Positions 1 through 8,089 are shown, counted from the first letter of the stretch. The stretch is DNA of 64,000 nucleotides from Bacteroidota bacterium (GCA_020402865.1 JADBYT010000011.1:62001-126000); one strand, 5' to 3'. A program made the numbers and translations. Notes: generated by a model not told the origin, from the letters alone.

Positions 1-2
1 TC

Positions 3-398
3 AGCTATGTACCAGCCTTAGTAAACTGTACTTTCTTTGAAGCCTCAATTGCCCCCACACTTGTAGCGCAGGCAAACATTAGCCAAACAGCCACCGCACT
101 CAACGAATGCACAAACCCCAACCGCCTTGCAGCTGTGGAAGACAATGCACAGGTAGCCCTGCTCTATCCCAACCCGGCCAACCAGCAACTCATCACCGAA
201 ATTGTGCTGGGCGAAAATGAAACCGCAGAACTTGTGCTGCTCGACATGACCGGCCGCGTGGTGAAAACCGAAACACTCGGCAACCAGAGCGGCCGCATTG
301 GAACACAGGTTGGTGATTTGCCCGAAGGCATTTACCTCTGCATCATTCAAACCGCCACACGTAAACTGCTTGAGCAGAAAGTGGTGATTACACATTAG
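3..398 (+). CDS. T9SS type A sorting domain protein, C-terminal part (5' end outside window)
   Basis: The frame is open from the left edge, so only the last 131 codons are present and no start can be named. The final ~75 residues look like a type IX secretion C-terminal sorting domain: a YPNPA motif early, then a beta-rich stretch with LLDMTGRVVKTE, the LPEGIY motif, and a short basic end (KVVITH). In Bacteroidota this domain sends secreted proteins through the outer-membrane T9SS, after which it is usually cleaved. The function of the missing passenger cannot be judged. The residues before the domain are Ser/Thr/Ala-rich with two Cys and match nothing I recognise. The gene ends 6 bp before a palindromic repeat that opens the 42-bp tandem array. 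Confidence 0.85.
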   Translation, partial: SYVPALVNCTFFEASIAPTLVAQANISQTATALNECTNPNRLAAVEDNAQVALLYPNPANQQLITEIVLGENETAELVLLDMTGRVVKTETLGNQSGRIGTQVGDLPEGIYLCIIQTATRKLLEQKVVITH

Positions 399-404
399 TA
401 CTTT

Positions 405-449
405 CCGGTGGCTTCGATCCCCGCAGAAAATGCGGGACTCAGCCACCGG
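405..449. repeat. REP-like palindromic element at the head of the tandem array
   Basis: Perfect 9-bp outer arms (ccggtggct at 405-413, agccaccgg at 441-449) enclose a second inverted pair (cccgca at 420-425, tgcggg at 431-436). The same design, with almost the same sequence, occurs at 23425-23470. It sits just after a stop codon and could act as a transcript end, but there is no T-run. Confidence 0.8.
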
Positions 450-1114
450 AATCTAATGCCTCCCGGAGGCTCAGCTTGTCGAAGCCACCGGAATCAAATG
501 CATCACGGAGGCTCAGCTTGTCGAAGCCACCGGAATCAAATGCATCACGGAGGCTGAGCTTGTCGAAGCCACCGGAATCAAATGCCTCCCGGAGGCTCAG
601 CTTGTCGAAGCCACCGGAATCAAATGCCTCACGGAGGCTCAGCTTGTCGAAGCCACCGGAATCTAATGCCTCCCGGAGGCTCAGCTTGTCGAAGCCAACG
701 GAATCTAATGCCTCCCGGAGGCTGAGCTTGTCGAAGCCACCGCAAGCAAATGCATCACGGAGGCTCAGCTTGTCGAAGCCACCGGAATCAAATGCCTCCC
801 GGAGGCTCAGCTTGTCGAAGCCACCGGAATCAAATGCATCACGGAGGCTCAGCTTGTCGAAGCCAACGGAATCTAATGCCTCCCGGAGGCTGAGCTTGTC
901 GAAGCCACCGGAATCAAATGCATCACGGAGGCTCAGCTTGTCGAAGCCACCGGAATCTAATGCCTCCCGGAGGCTCAGCTTGTCGAAGCCACCGGAATCT
1001 AATGCCTCCCGGAGGCTGAGCTTGTCGAAGCCACCGGAATCAAATGCCTCACGGAGGCTGAGCTTGTCGAAGCCACCGGAATCTAATGCATCACGGAGGC
1101 TCAGCTTGCGGAAG
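443..1114. repeat. Tandem array, 16 copies of a 42-bp unit
   Basis: Units begin every 42 bp at 443, 485, 527 and so on to 1073, which makes exactly 16 copies over 672 bp. Differences are confined to a few positions (c/a in the middle, tct/tca, ctc/ctg). Because 42 is a multiple of 3, both strands stay open across the array and would encode 14-residue repeats (SKPPESNASRRLSL on +, FDKLSLREALDSGG on -). Each unit holds an imperfect inverted repeat (cggaggct ... aagccaccg) around cagcttgtcg, the core of the dispersed REP-like elements at 405-449 and 23374-23490. I read it as a local expansion of that element rather than a gene: neither frame has a signal peptide, a clear ribosome binding site or non-repeat protein sequence of any length. 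Confidence 0.9.
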
Positions 1115-1152
1115 CCAACGGGAAAGAGAAAATCAGACAGTTGCATTTTCAC

Positions 1153-1186
1153 ACAGCCGGAACAGCAGTTATGTTGTTCCGGCTGT
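1153..1186 (+). terminator. Perfect 12-bp hairpin, probable terminator
   Basis: Arms acagccggaaca (1153-1164) and tgttccggctgt (1175-1186) pair perfectly around a 10-nt loop. The following bases are only moderately T-rich, so termination is likely but not certain. It lies just after the tandem array. Confidence 0.5.
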
Positions 1187-1244
1187 TACATTATACCCAT
1201 ACTGGAGTATAATTCATAGAAACCATCATAAATAAAAAACAATT

Positions 1245-1409
1245 AGAGCCAGCTTATCATTTGTTTTTGAGATTTGTTTTGAGCGCATTTTTCCTCAGAC
1301 AAGGCGTGTTTTACAGGCGCTCCTTGGAGAGGATCGTCAAAAAACAGAACGCAGGATGAGAAAAAATGAGACGAAACAAAGCCAAAGGATGATAGATAAA
1401 CAGGCTCTT
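1245..1409. repeat. MITE-like dispersed palindromic element, copy 1
   Basis: This intergenic block resembles 11663-11819 over about 150 bp. Shared blocks in the same order are gacaa(g/a)gcg, aggcg, aacgcaggat, aaaaat near the right arm, acaaagcc(a/g)aagga and aaacag(g/c)ctctta. Copy 1 has outer ends agagcc (1245-1250) and ggctct (1402-1407), an arm pair 1273-1296 with 1355-1380, and a small central hairpin (ctcc/ggag). It has no ORF. The fold is conserved more than the arm sequence, which suggests a mobile palindromic repeat or a structured RNA. Confidence 0.65.
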
Positions 1410-1684
1410 AGTGTCCTCCTAAATTATTCAGAAAAAAAAGAAATGGTATCGAAATAATCAGTTCGACCTGAAAATAAAAATAATGCACAAAAAAATAAGG
1501 AGCGAACCTTAACTGCAATAAATTACCAACTGTTCCGGCTTTCCACTCCAAATGCTCGGGAAATAGTACATGTGAAAACATATTGACTCCTGCGCGTTTT
1601 CCGTTACAATCCGGGCTAATTATTCAATCCTTCAGGTGTTTCAAATAATATTTAAATAAAACAAATTTTTCCTTCCCTCAACCC
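1410..1684. other. AT-rich intergenic stretch, nothing recognised
   Basis: I see no ORF with coding character, no RNA gene and no strong hairpin here. It separates the dispersed repeat from the 3' end of the minus-strand transporter gene. Confidence 0.6.
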
Positions 1685-3151
1685 TCACCTGAACATCGTC
1701 ACCAGCATCGTCATCAGCGTAATAAGCACAATACCCGCCACATCAGCCGGCAGGCCGGCTTTATACATGTCGCGGCCGCGAATGCGGCGGCTGCTGAACA
1801 CAATGGTGTTGGGCGCGGTGGCCACCGGCAGCATAAAGCCGAGCGACGAGGCCAGCGTGGCCGGAATAAGCAGTTCGAGCGGATGCACACCCAGCGGTGC
1901 GGCCATGGCAAGCAGTATGGGCAGAATAAGCTGTATGCAGGCCACGTTGGAGGCAAACTCGGAAATGATAGCGATTACAATACACATGCCCAGCACCACC
2001 ACCGGCAGCGGAAAACCCTGCAGGCCCGAAAGGCTTTGCTTCAGCCACTCATTCAGTCCCGATTCCTGAAAGCCGAGCGAAAGTGCAAAGCCGCTGCCGA
2101 AAAGTAAAATCACATCAAACGGAATGCGCTCGGCTTCCTTCCACTGCAGCAGGTTGCGCCCCGGCTCGCTGCGCGAGGGCCAGAGAAACAACACCAGCGC
2201 CGCCAGCACAGCCGGTAAGGCATCCTGCATCCACCCGGCCTTGCTGCCAAACAACGAGGCCCAGCCCCGCAGCGTAAAACTGCCGAAATCAATATCGCTG
2301 CGAAAAAACCAGAGCAGCACCGTTACGGCAAATACGCCGCCAATTACCTTTTCTTCATACGTTAGTGGCCCCAGCTTCTGCTTTACATCCAGAAAATAAC
2401 TCCGCTCAATGTCAAGCTTCATATCGCGCTTTATGAATACCATGCGGAGAATGAAATACACCACCACCAGCAAACACACCGCTACAGGGAGCCCCCATTT
2501 CATCCATTCCACAAAATTCATGTCGGTGGCACCGGGAAATTCCTTGAGGTAGCGGCTGTAAAAAATCATGTTGGTGGGCGTGCCTACCAGTGTGGCCATG
2601 CCGCCAATGCTGGCCGCGTAAGCAAGACCAATAAGCAGCGCGGTGGCCAGACGCTGCCGCTCTTTTTCGCTGGTCATAAACTCTTCTACCTGATGCAGCA
2701 AGGCCAGCACAGCCGAAAGCAGCATCATTACCGTAGCGGTGTTTGATATCCACATGGAAATGAGAAACGCCGTAAGCATTACGCCCAGCAAAATGCCCGA
2801 TGGCTTTGTGCCCACCGCCAGCAGTATGCGCACGGCTATGCGCCGGTGAAGGTGCCAGCGTTCAACCGCAAAGGCCAGCAGAAAACCGCCTATAAAAAGA
2901 AAGATGATATCGTCCATGTAGCTTTGCGCCACCGGCTTTACGGCGGCTATGCCCAGCAGCGGAAGCAGCACAATGGGCAGCAGCGCAGTTACGGCAAGAT
3001 GCACCGGCTCGGTAAGCCACCACCAGGCCATCCACGCCACCACGGCTACCATGCGCGTTACTTCGGGGCGGCTGCTGTCTATATCGGCAAAGGCCAGAAT
3101 GAGCACCGCCAGCAACGGGCCGAGCAAAAGATGCAGTTTGGAACGATTCAT
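1685..3151 (-). CDS. SLC13/DASS-family sodium:anion (dicarboxylate) symporter
   Basis: The 488-aa product is a polytopic inner-membrane protein with about 11-12 hydrophobic segments. It has the layout of the divalent anion:sodium symporter family (CitT/SdcS type): a conserved SNTATVMML segment in the first half, the VGTPTNMIFYSR loop, and a second-half SEFASNVACIQLILPI segment that mirrors the first SNT motif. Those two segments form the sodium and carboxylate sites in known members. The frame is open further upstream, but the ATG at 3151 is preferred because it starts directly before the first membrane segment (MNRSKLHLLLGPLL) and because the upstream extension would overlap the divergent lipoprotein gene. 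The likely substrates are C4-dicarboxylates or citrate; the exact one cannot be read from sequence. Confidence 0.88.
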   Translation of the reverse strand: MNRSKLHLLLGPLLAVLILAFADIDSSRPEVTRMVAVVAWMAWWWLTEPVHLAVTALLPIVLLPLLGIAAVKPVAQSYMDDIIFLFIGGFLLAFAVERWHLHRRIAVRILLAVGTKPSGILLGVMLTAFLISMWISNTATVMMLLSAVLALLHQVEEFMTSEKERQRLATALLIGLAYAASIGGMATLVGTPTNMIFYSRYLKEFPGATDMNFVEWMKWGLPVAVCLLVVVYFILRMVFIKRDMKLDIERSYFLDVKQKLGPLTYEEKVIGGVFAVTVLLWFFRSDIDFGSFTLRGWASLFGSKAGWMQDALPAVLAALVLFLWPSRSEPGRNLLQWKEAERIPFDVILLFGSGFALSLGFQESGLNEWLKQSLSGLQGFPLPVVVLGMCIVIAIISEFASNVACIQLILPILLAMAAPLGVHPLELLIPATLASSLGFMLPVATAPNTIVFSSRRIRGRDMYKAGLPADVAGIVLITLMTMLVTMFR

Positions 3152-3152
3152 G

Positions 3153-3160
3153 TACTTTTG
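3153..3160 (+). promoter_or_regulatory. TACTTTTG -7 box for the lipoprotein gene
   Basis: This is an exact TAnnTTTG match ending 15 bp before the ATG at 3176. The start codons of the divergent genes (3151 minus, 3176 plus) are only 24 bp apart, so promoters here must overlap coding sequence. Confidence 0.55.
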
Positions 3161-3175
3161 ACAAAAATTTGACCC

Positions 3176-3514
3176 ATGTACAAACATAAACATCTTCTGC
3201 TCCTCATTTTCATTGCCCTGACCACCGGCGGTTGTTTCCTGAAGAAAAAAGAAACCGAAAAAACCACCGACTATGCCGCACAGGGTTATGTAAAGGCGTT
3301 TGTGGTGGATTATGAGCTCGACGGATGCCGGTGGATGCTGAGGCTCGACAACGAGGATCCGAACGACGATGACAAGAAAATGGAACCTGATTTTCTGTTC
3401 AGCGAATTTCAGAAAGACAGTTTGCCGGTGTGGCTCAAATACCAGAAAGAAGAGCGCATAAGCATTTGCATGGCCGGCGAAACGATTAAGGTAATCGACA
3501 TTAAAAAAAGATAA
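3176..3514 (+). CDS. Small hypothetical lipoprotein
   Basis: The 112-aa product begins with a short basic start, a hydrophobic stretch and a lipobox (TTGGC, Cys at residue 20), so it should be lipidated and anchored in the envelope. The mature part is charged, with a run of acidic residues around positions 58-66 and two short beta-like segments. I recognise no domain. It is divergent from the DASS transporter and ends 14 bp before fmt, with which it is probably co-transcribed. The gene has ordinary base composition. Confidence 0.75.
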   Translation: MYKHKHLLLLIFIALTTGGCFLKKKETEKTTDYAAQGYVKAFVVDYELDGCRWMLRLDNEDPNDDDKKMEPDFLFSEFQKDSLPVWLKYQKEERISICMAGETIKVIDIKKR

Positions 3515-3528
3515 CCGCAATTAGTATT

Positions 3529-4509
3529 TTGGAAATTTCAGAAAAAGCACGCGCGCTCCGTATTGTATATATGGGCACACCCGGTTTTGCCGTGGAACCG
3601 TTGAAAACACTGCTTGATGCAGGCTGCAATGTGGTGGGCGTAATTACTGCGCCCGATAAGCCGGCCGGACGCGGGCAGCAGCTTCAGCACAGCGATGTGA
3701 AGGCGTTTGCCTTAACACGTAACCTGCACATTTTACAGCCGGAGAAACTGAAGAACCCTGAATTTTTGCAGGAACTTTCTGCGCTCAAAGCCGATTTACA
3801 GATTGTGGTAGCATTTCGCATGCTGCCCGAAGTGGTGTGGAATATGCCGCGGCTGGGCACGTTTAACCTGCACGCTTCGCTGCTGCCGCGCTACCGGGGC
3901 GCCGCACCAATTAACCGCGCCATTATGAACGGCGATACCGAAACGGGCGTAACAACCTTTTTCCTGCAGCACGAAATTGACACGGGCAATATTGCCTTCC
4001 GCGAGGCATTGCCCATCGGCCACGACGAAACGGCCGGTCAGCTGCACGACAGGCTCATGCACACCGGCGCTGCACTGGTGCTTAAAACGGTAAACGCCGT
4101 GGCCGAAGGCAACTGCCCCGCTGTGCCGCAGCAGCAGTTTGTAAAGCCCGGCGAGATACTGCCCGACGCGCCCAAGCTCTTCCGCGAAGATGCTCACATC
4201 AACTGGCAGCTGCCTGCACAGCAAATCGTCAATCTGATACGCGGCCTGAGCCCCTACCCGGCTGCCTGGACCGAACTGCACAGCAGCCAGGCTCCTGCGC
4301 TGGGCTTAAAACTCTTCAAAGCACGTTTTGAGCCGGCCACACACCAGTTGCCAACCGGCACAGCAGTAAGCGAAGCAAACACGCTTAAAGTAGCTGTAGC
4401 GCAGGGATACCTATATATAGACGAACTGCAGGCCGCCGGGAAAAAGCGTATGCAAACGGTTGATTTCCTGCGCGGATACAGGCTTCCGCCCGATGCGGTA
4501 CTGAGGTAA
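3529..4509 (+). CDS. fmt: Methionyl-tRNA formyltransferase
   Basis: The enzyme transfers a formyl group from 10-formyl-THF to initiator Met-tRNA, which is needed for normal bacterial translation initiation. The 326-aa length fits the family. The N-terminal strand reads LRIVYMGTPGFAV. The catalytic motif NLHASLLPRYRGAAP places Asn113 and His115, and HEIDTG places Asp151, matching the known catalytic triad. A C-terminal OB-like domain follows residue ~210. No ATG precedes the first strand: the only ATG nearby (3571) would cut into it. The frame closes upstream at 3502-3504, so the TTG at 3529 is the best start, with ATT or ATA as other possibilities. Confidence 0.93.
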   Translation: MEISEKARALRIVYMGTPGFAVEPLKTLLDAGCNVVGVITAPDKPAGRGQQLQHSDVKAFALTRNLHILQPEKLKNPEFLQELSALKADLQIVVAFRMLPEVVWNMPRLGTFNLHASLLPRYRGAAPINRAIMNGDTETGVTTFFLQHEIDTGNIAFREALPIGHDETAGQLHDRLMHTGAALVLKTVNAVAEGNCPAVPQQQFVKPGEILPDAPKLFREDAHINWQLPAQQIVNLIRGLSPYPAAWTELHSSQAPALGLKLFKARFEPATHQLPTGTAVSEANTLKVAVAQGYLYIDELQAAGKKRMQTVDFLRGYRLPPDAVLR

Positions 4510-4732
4510 CGGTTACAGGGAAGCGATACTTCCGCCTTCGGAATTTCTACACATAAACGTTGAAACCGATACTATAAGCACAATACAGCGGCACACAAGC
4601 CGCAAAATAGCCGCTCACGCCACTTTCGGCTTTCGGCTGCCTTGAAAGCCGCAACAGCAGCCATTATCCCCTACACTTATTAACAAACCACCCTATTTAT
4701 CAACAAATCCGACGGTTTGTGAGGTGAAACAC
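4510..4732. other. Intergenic region between fmt and the first HU gene
   Basis: It holds a small hairpin just after fmt (ttccg/cggaa near 4531-4544) and an 8-bp inverted pair cggctttc (4627-4634) with gaaagccg (4644-4651). No ORF or RNA gene is apparent. The right end carries the HU promoter described separately. Confidence 0.4.
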
Positions 4733-4762
4733 TTGCACAGTAAGGAACTGCCATTATTTTTG
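4733..4762 (+). promoter_or_regulatory. Bacteroidota promoter TTG-N19-TATTTTTG for HU
   Basis: TTG at 4733-4735 and TATTTTTG at 4755-4762 are separated by 19 nt, which matches the phylum consensus for the primary sigma factor. The HU start codon is 46 nt further on. Confidence 0.75.
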
Positions 4763-4808
4763 CCACGTTCAGTAACAATCAATCTTTAACCAAACAAAAC
4801 AAAACGTC

Positions 4809-5084
4809 ATGAACAAAGCAGAACTGATCGACGCTATCGCTGGTGAGTCAAAACTTTCTAAGGCTGATGCCGGCCGTGCACTTGATGCAATGGTAGGTGC
4901 TGTAACCAAAGCCCTCAAAAAAGGTGACCGCGTGAGCCTCGTTGGCTTCGGTACTTTCTCAGTAACCAAGCGTGCTGCCCGCACAGGCCGCAATCCCCAG
5001 ACTGGCAAAGCCATCAAAATTGCTGCTAAAAAAGTAGCTAAGTTCAAAGCTGGTGCCGACCTGGCTAAGACCGTTAACAAGTAA
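4809..5084 (+). CDS. HU-family DNA-binding protein (first of tandem pair)
   Basis: The 91-aa product is a full-length HU: two N-terminal helices ([12 protein letters not shown]...) followed by the beta-arm region with GFGTFSV, the RxxRxGRNPQTG motif and a basic end rich in [13 protein letters not shown] dimers bend and compact DNA. A paralog of the same length starts 185 bp downstream; the two differ at scattered positions and each has its own promoter and terminator, so they are separately regulated. The upstream leader is A-rich (aaccaaacaaaacaaaacg), as is common for highly expressed Bacteroidota genes. Confidence 0.95.
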   Translation: MNKAELIDAIAGESKLSKADAGRALDAMVGAVTKALKKGDRVSLVGFGTFSVTKRAARTGRNPQTGKAIKIAAKKVAKFKAGADLAKTVNK

Positions 5085-5118
5085 TTAAACGCCCTCAGGG
5101 CACTTGTTTACATCTAAA

Positions 5119-5156
5119 AAAGGCTGCTTCATGAAAATGAGGCAGCCTTTCTTTTT
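5119..5156 (+). terminator. Intrinsic terminator of first HU gene
   Basis: A 14-bp stem with one G-U pair (aaaggctgcttcat / atgaggcagccttt) closes a GAAA tetraloop and is followed by a T-run. Confidence 0.9.
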
Positions 5157-5203
5157 GTACGCACACTGTAGCAAAGAAAAATTACTGGTTTGTACGCATA
5201 TCC

Positions 5204-5233
5204 TTGCTTTTCTGCCAGGATCGGATAGCTTTG
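5204..5233 (+). promoter_or_regulatory. Bacteroidota promoter TTG-N19-TAGCTTTG for second HU
   Basis: TTG at 5204-5206 and TAGCTTTG at 5226-5233 have the same 19-nt spacing as the promoter of the first HU gene. The start codon lies 37 nt downstream after an A-rich leader. Confidence 0.75.
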
Positions 5234-5269
5234 TATTGTTCATTCATCCCACCAAAAAAACAAAACATC

Positions 5270-5545
5270 ATGAACAAAGCTGAACTCATTGAAGCGATTG
5301 CCTCAGAAACCAACCTGTCTAAAGCCGATGCCGGTCGCGCACTCGACGCGATTACCGGCACCATCACAAAAACGCTGAAAAAAGGCGACAAAATCAGCCT
5401 CGTTGGTTTTGGTACGTATTCGGTGAGCAAACGTGCAGCACGCATGGGCCGCAATCCGCAAACCGGCAAAGCAATTAAGATTGCCGCCAAAAAAGTAGCC
5501 AAATTCAAAGCCGGCACCGATCTCAACAAAACCATCAACAAGTAA
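5270..5545 (+). CDS. HU-family DNA-binding protein (second of tandem pair)
   Basis: This 91-aa HU aligns without gaps to the product of 4809-5084 and shares the [20 protein letters not shown] block. Differences fall mostly in helix 1-2 and before the arm (for example D/E at residue 8, TGTITK for VGAVTK, TYSV for TFSV). The frame is open further upstream, but the ATG at 5270 matches the family start and the leader of the first copy. The pair arose by tandem duplication; both copies keep the DNA-contact residues, so heterodimers are possible, as with E. coli HupA/HupB. Confidence 0.95.
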   Translation: MNKAELIEAIASETNLSKADAGRALDAITGTITKTLKKGDKISLVGFGTYSVSKRAARMGRNPQTGKAIKIAAKKVAKFKAGTDLNKTINK

Positions 5546-5562
5546 TTCCATTACTTTTCTGC

Positions 5563-5600
5563 AAACGGCAATGTTCGCTTTCGAACATTGCCGTTTTCTT
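5563..5600 (+). terminator. Intrinsic terminator of second HU gene
   Basis: A perfect 15-bp stem (aaacggcaatgttcg at 5563-5577, cgaacattgccgttt at 5582-5596) with a 4-nt loop is followed by ttcttt. Confidence 0.9.
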
Positions 5601-5633
5601 TTGCACACAGGTGAAACGGCTTTCGTAGCTTTG
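5601..5633 (+). promoter_or_regulatory. Promoter TTG-N22-TAGCTTTG of the ureohydrolase gene
   Basis: TTG at 5601-5603 directly follows the HU terminator. TAGCTTTG is at 5626-5633 and the ATG at 5652. Confidence 0.65.
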
Positions 5634-5651
5634 CGGCTGAATTTTTACCTT

Positions 5652-6716
5652 ATGACCAAAGCCGAAAAAATTGCCGCTTTCGACCCGAACAGCCCGGGCG
5701 ATCCCAATAGTTCCATTTATGGTTTGCCGTTTACCTGCGACGAAGCCGACACCGTGGTTGTGCCCGTGCCGTGGGACGTAACCGTATCGTACAGCGACGG
5801 TACGGCAAACGGACCGGAAGCCATTTTCGAAGCCTCGTTTCAGGTTGATTTGTATGATCCGTATGTGAAGGATGCCTGGAAATCGGGCATTGCCATTGAT
5901 GAACTGCCGGTGCGCGTAAAAGCAAAATCGGAGGAGCTTCGCGAAAAAGCAAAACTGTATATCGACGCCATCATCAACGGCGATGATCCCGGGCAAAAGC
6001 CCGAACTGAAAGCTATTCTCAACGCTGTAAACGCAGCCTGCGTAGAGCTCAACGGCCATGTAAACGACCGCACCGGCCACTGGCTCGATAAAGGCAAATG
6101 CGTGGCGCTGCTGGGCGGCGACCACAGCACACCCTTCGGCTTCTTCGAAGCACTGGCAGCACGCAACGAAAGCTTTGCCATTTTACAGATTGATGCGCAT
6201 GCCGATTTGCGCGAAGCATACGAAGGCTTCATCTTCTCACATGCGTCCATAATGTACAACGCGCTGCGCATTCCGCAAATCAGCAAATTAGTGCAGGTGG
6301 GCATACGCGATTATTGCCAGGCCGAAGCCGAACTGGTGGAAAACTCAAACGGCCGCGTGGTTACGTTTTACGACCGCGACATCAAGCAGGCAGCCTACAC
6401 CGGCCGCAGCTGGGCCGAACAGTGCAGCATCATTGTAAACGAGCTTCCGCAAAAAGTTTACATCAGCTTCGATATCGACGGACTTGATCCGAAGCTTTGC
6501 CCGAACACAGGAACGCCTGTGGCCGGAGGCTTTGAGTTTGAGCAGGCTGTATATCTCATGCAGCAGGTAGTGGAAAGCGGCCGCACCATTATTGCACTCG
6601 ACCTGAACGAAGTGGCTCCCGATCCCAACGGACTCAACGAGTGGGATGCCAACGTGGGCGCACGCCTTTTACAACGCATGTGCCACCTCATGGCACGTTC
6701 GCAGAAAAAGATTTAA
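5652..6716 (+). CDS. Ureohydrolase (agmatinase/arginase family)
   Basis: The 354-aa product has the binuclear manganese motifs of the family: GGDHS (155-159), DAHAD (Asp181, His183, Asp185) and SFDIDGLDP (Asp274, Asp276). These enzymes hydrolyse a guanidino group, releasing urea (agmatinase, arginase) or formamide (formimidoylglutamase). The segment after DAHAD (YEG...FSHAS.MYN) resembles agmatinase-like members, but substrate is not certain. The frame is open further upstream, but the ATG at 5652 is chosen because it lies just after the TAGCTTTG box and the upstream part overlaps the HU terminator. The N-terminal ~35 residues and a helical insertion at 85-130 make it longer than E. coli SpeB. 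The TrmH gene follows after 2 bp. Confidence 0.88.
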   Translation: MTKAEKIAAFDPNSPGDPNSSIYGLPFTCDEADTVVVPVPWDVTVSYSDGTANGPEAIFEASFQVDLYDPYVKDAWKSGIAIDELPVRVKAKSEELREKAKLYIDAIINGDDPGQKPELKAILNAVNAACVELNGHVNDRTGHWLDKGKCVALLGGDHSTPFGFFEALAARNESFAILQIDAHADLREAYEGFIFSHASIMYNALRIPQISKLVQVGIRDYCQAEAELVENSNGRVVTFYDRDIKQAAYTGRSWAEQCSIIVNELPQKVYISFDIDGLDPKLCPNTGTPVAGGFEFEQAVYLMQQVVESGRTIIALDLNEVAPDPNGLNEWDANVGARLLQRMCHLMARSQKKI

Positions 6717-6718
6717 TC

Positions 6719-7429
6719 ATGCAGCGATACAACAAGGCGCTGTATGATTACCTCATCGGCTTCATCAGCGAACAACGCAAAGAGAAATTCGAAAATTACA
6801 TCCTCAACCGCACACGCTATGTAACCGTGGCGGTTGAGGATATTTACCAGACACACAACGCCAGCGCCGTGCTGCGCAGTGCCGAGTGTTTCGGTATTCA
6901 GGATGTACACATTATTGAAAACCGAAACCGCTACCGCCCCAGTGCCGAAGTGGCAAAAGGTGCCGAAAAATGGCTCACCCTGCACTACCACAACAAGCAC
7001 GAAAACAACACGCAGGCCTGCATTCAGCATTTACGCAACGAAGGCTACCGCATTGTGGCCACTACCCCGCACGAACGCGATCAGATGATTTATGATCTGG
7101 ATGTGAGCAAGGGAAAAATTGCGCTGTTCTTCGGTACCGAAATTGAAGGAATTTCGGAGGAAGTACGCAACGAGGCCGATGAGTTTGTGAAAATTCCGAT
7201 GTTCGGATTTACCGAGAGCTTCAACATCTCTGTATCAGCCGCTATCTGTTTGTACGAAATCAAACAGAAACTCACCGATGCGTTGCCGTGGCAGTTATCG
7301 GAAACCGAAAAAGAAGATATCCTGCTTACCTGGGTAAAGCAATCGGTGCGTGAGCCTGAACTGCTGGAGAAAGAGTTTCAGAAAATCCTCAACACCGGAC
7401 TTCAGGCCGGCGAAGCAGAGCGCAGTTAA
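6719..7429 (+). CDS. TrmH/SpoU-family RNA 2'-O-methyltransferase
   Basis: The 236-aa product carries the three SPOUT knot motifs: motif 1 NASAVLRSAECFG (Asn47, Arg53), motif 2 FFGTEIEGIS (137-146) and motif 3 IPMFGFTESFNISVS (159-173). Family members use S-adenosylmethionine to methylate a ribose 2'-OH; the size and lack of an N-terminal rRNA-binding domain favour tRNA Gm18 methylation (TrmH). The start ATG is 2 bp after the ureohydrolase stop, so the two are co-transcribed. The gene is convergent with pdxH, with only 6 bp between stop codons. Confidence 0.9.
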   Translation: MQRYNKALYDYLIGFISEQRKEKFENYILNRTRYVTVAVEDIYQTHNASAVLRSAECFGIQDVHIIENRNRYRPSAEVAKGAEKWLTLHYHNKHENNTQACIQHLRNEGYRIVATTPHERDQMIYDLDVSKGKIALFFGTEIEGISEEVRNEADEFVKIPMFGFTESFNISVSAAICLYEIKQKLTDALPWQLSETEKEDILLTWVKQSVREPELLEKEFQKILNTGLQAGEAERS

Positions 7430-7435
7430 CCGCTG

Positions 7436-8089
7436 CTACGGCGCAAGGCGCGCGGTAATCCAGTGGCCTGCGGCATCTTTCTCGAAGCAGATACGATCGT
7501 GCAGGCGGCTTTCACGGCCCTGCCAGAACTCGAAATAATCGGGCTGCAACACATAACCGCCCCACCATTCGGGCCGCGGCACTTCCTGATTTTCGAAGCG
7601 TTTATCCATTGCCGCCAGCTCAGTATCAAGCACCAGACGACTGCTTATTTTGCTGCTTTGCGGCGATGTCCAGGCGCCTAAACGGCTGCCGCGCGGACGG
7701 CTGGCAAAATAGCTGTCGCTTTCGGCGGCGGTTTGCACAAGCAAACGTCCTTCAATGCGCACCTGCCGCTCAAGCTCGGGCCAGAAAAAAAGCATCGCCG
7801 CATGCGGATTGGCCGCTATTTCGTGCCCCTTGCGGCTGTTGTAGTTGGTGTAAAACACAAAACCGTTTTCGTCGAAATTGCGCAGCAGCACAATGCGCGA
7901 CGAAGGCCGGCCCGCCTGGCTTACGGTTGAAACCGCCATGGCATTGGGTTCGTTTACCTGCGCCTCTACAGCCGCTTTAAACCAGGTTTCGAACTGCTGC
8001 ACAGGGTTGCTGTGTACCATCGTTTCATCAAGCGTAAGCTTGGAGAAATCGTGGCGTAGTTTGTTTATGTAATCTCTTAAATTTTCCAT
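7436..8089 (-). CDS. pdxH: Pyridoxamine 5'-phosphate oxidase
   Basis: The enzyme oxidises pyridoxine or pyridoxamine 5'-phosphate to PLP with FMN and oxygen. The 217-aa length is typical. Family marks seen are SSRIVLLRNFDENGFVFYTN (FMN contact), NPHAAMLFFWPELERQVRIEG, the WTSPQSS loop, and the C-terminal EFWQGRESRLHDR motif. The start at 8089 (MENLRDYINKL) fits the family; an in-frame ATG at 8101 is also possible and would add four residues. A TAACTTTG box lies 23 nt upstream. Its 3' end nearly meets the convergent trmH-like gene. Confidence 0.95.
   Translation of the reverse strand: MENLRDYINKLRHDFSKLTLDETMVHSNPVQQFETWFKAAVEAQVNEPNAMAVSTVSQAGRPSSRIVLLRNFDENGFVFYTNYNSRKGHEIAANPHAAMLFFWPELERQVRIEGRLLVQTAAESDSYFASRPRGSRLGAWTSPQSSKISSRLVLDTELAAMDKRFENQEVPRPEWWGGYVLQPDYFEFWQGRESRLHDRICFEKDAAGHWITARLAP

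Noticed and set aside
443-1114. CRISPR array
   Set aside because: The units abut with no unique spacers, and no cas genes are present.
439-1219. Two long repeat-coding ORFs on opposite strands over the 42-bp array
   Set aside because: Both are by-products of a 42-bp period. Neither has a ribosome binding site, signal peptide or meaningful unique sequence.
4809-5545. HU pair as another gene-end cassette
   Set aside because: Whole genes are duplicated, not a gene end, and there is no cargo between them.
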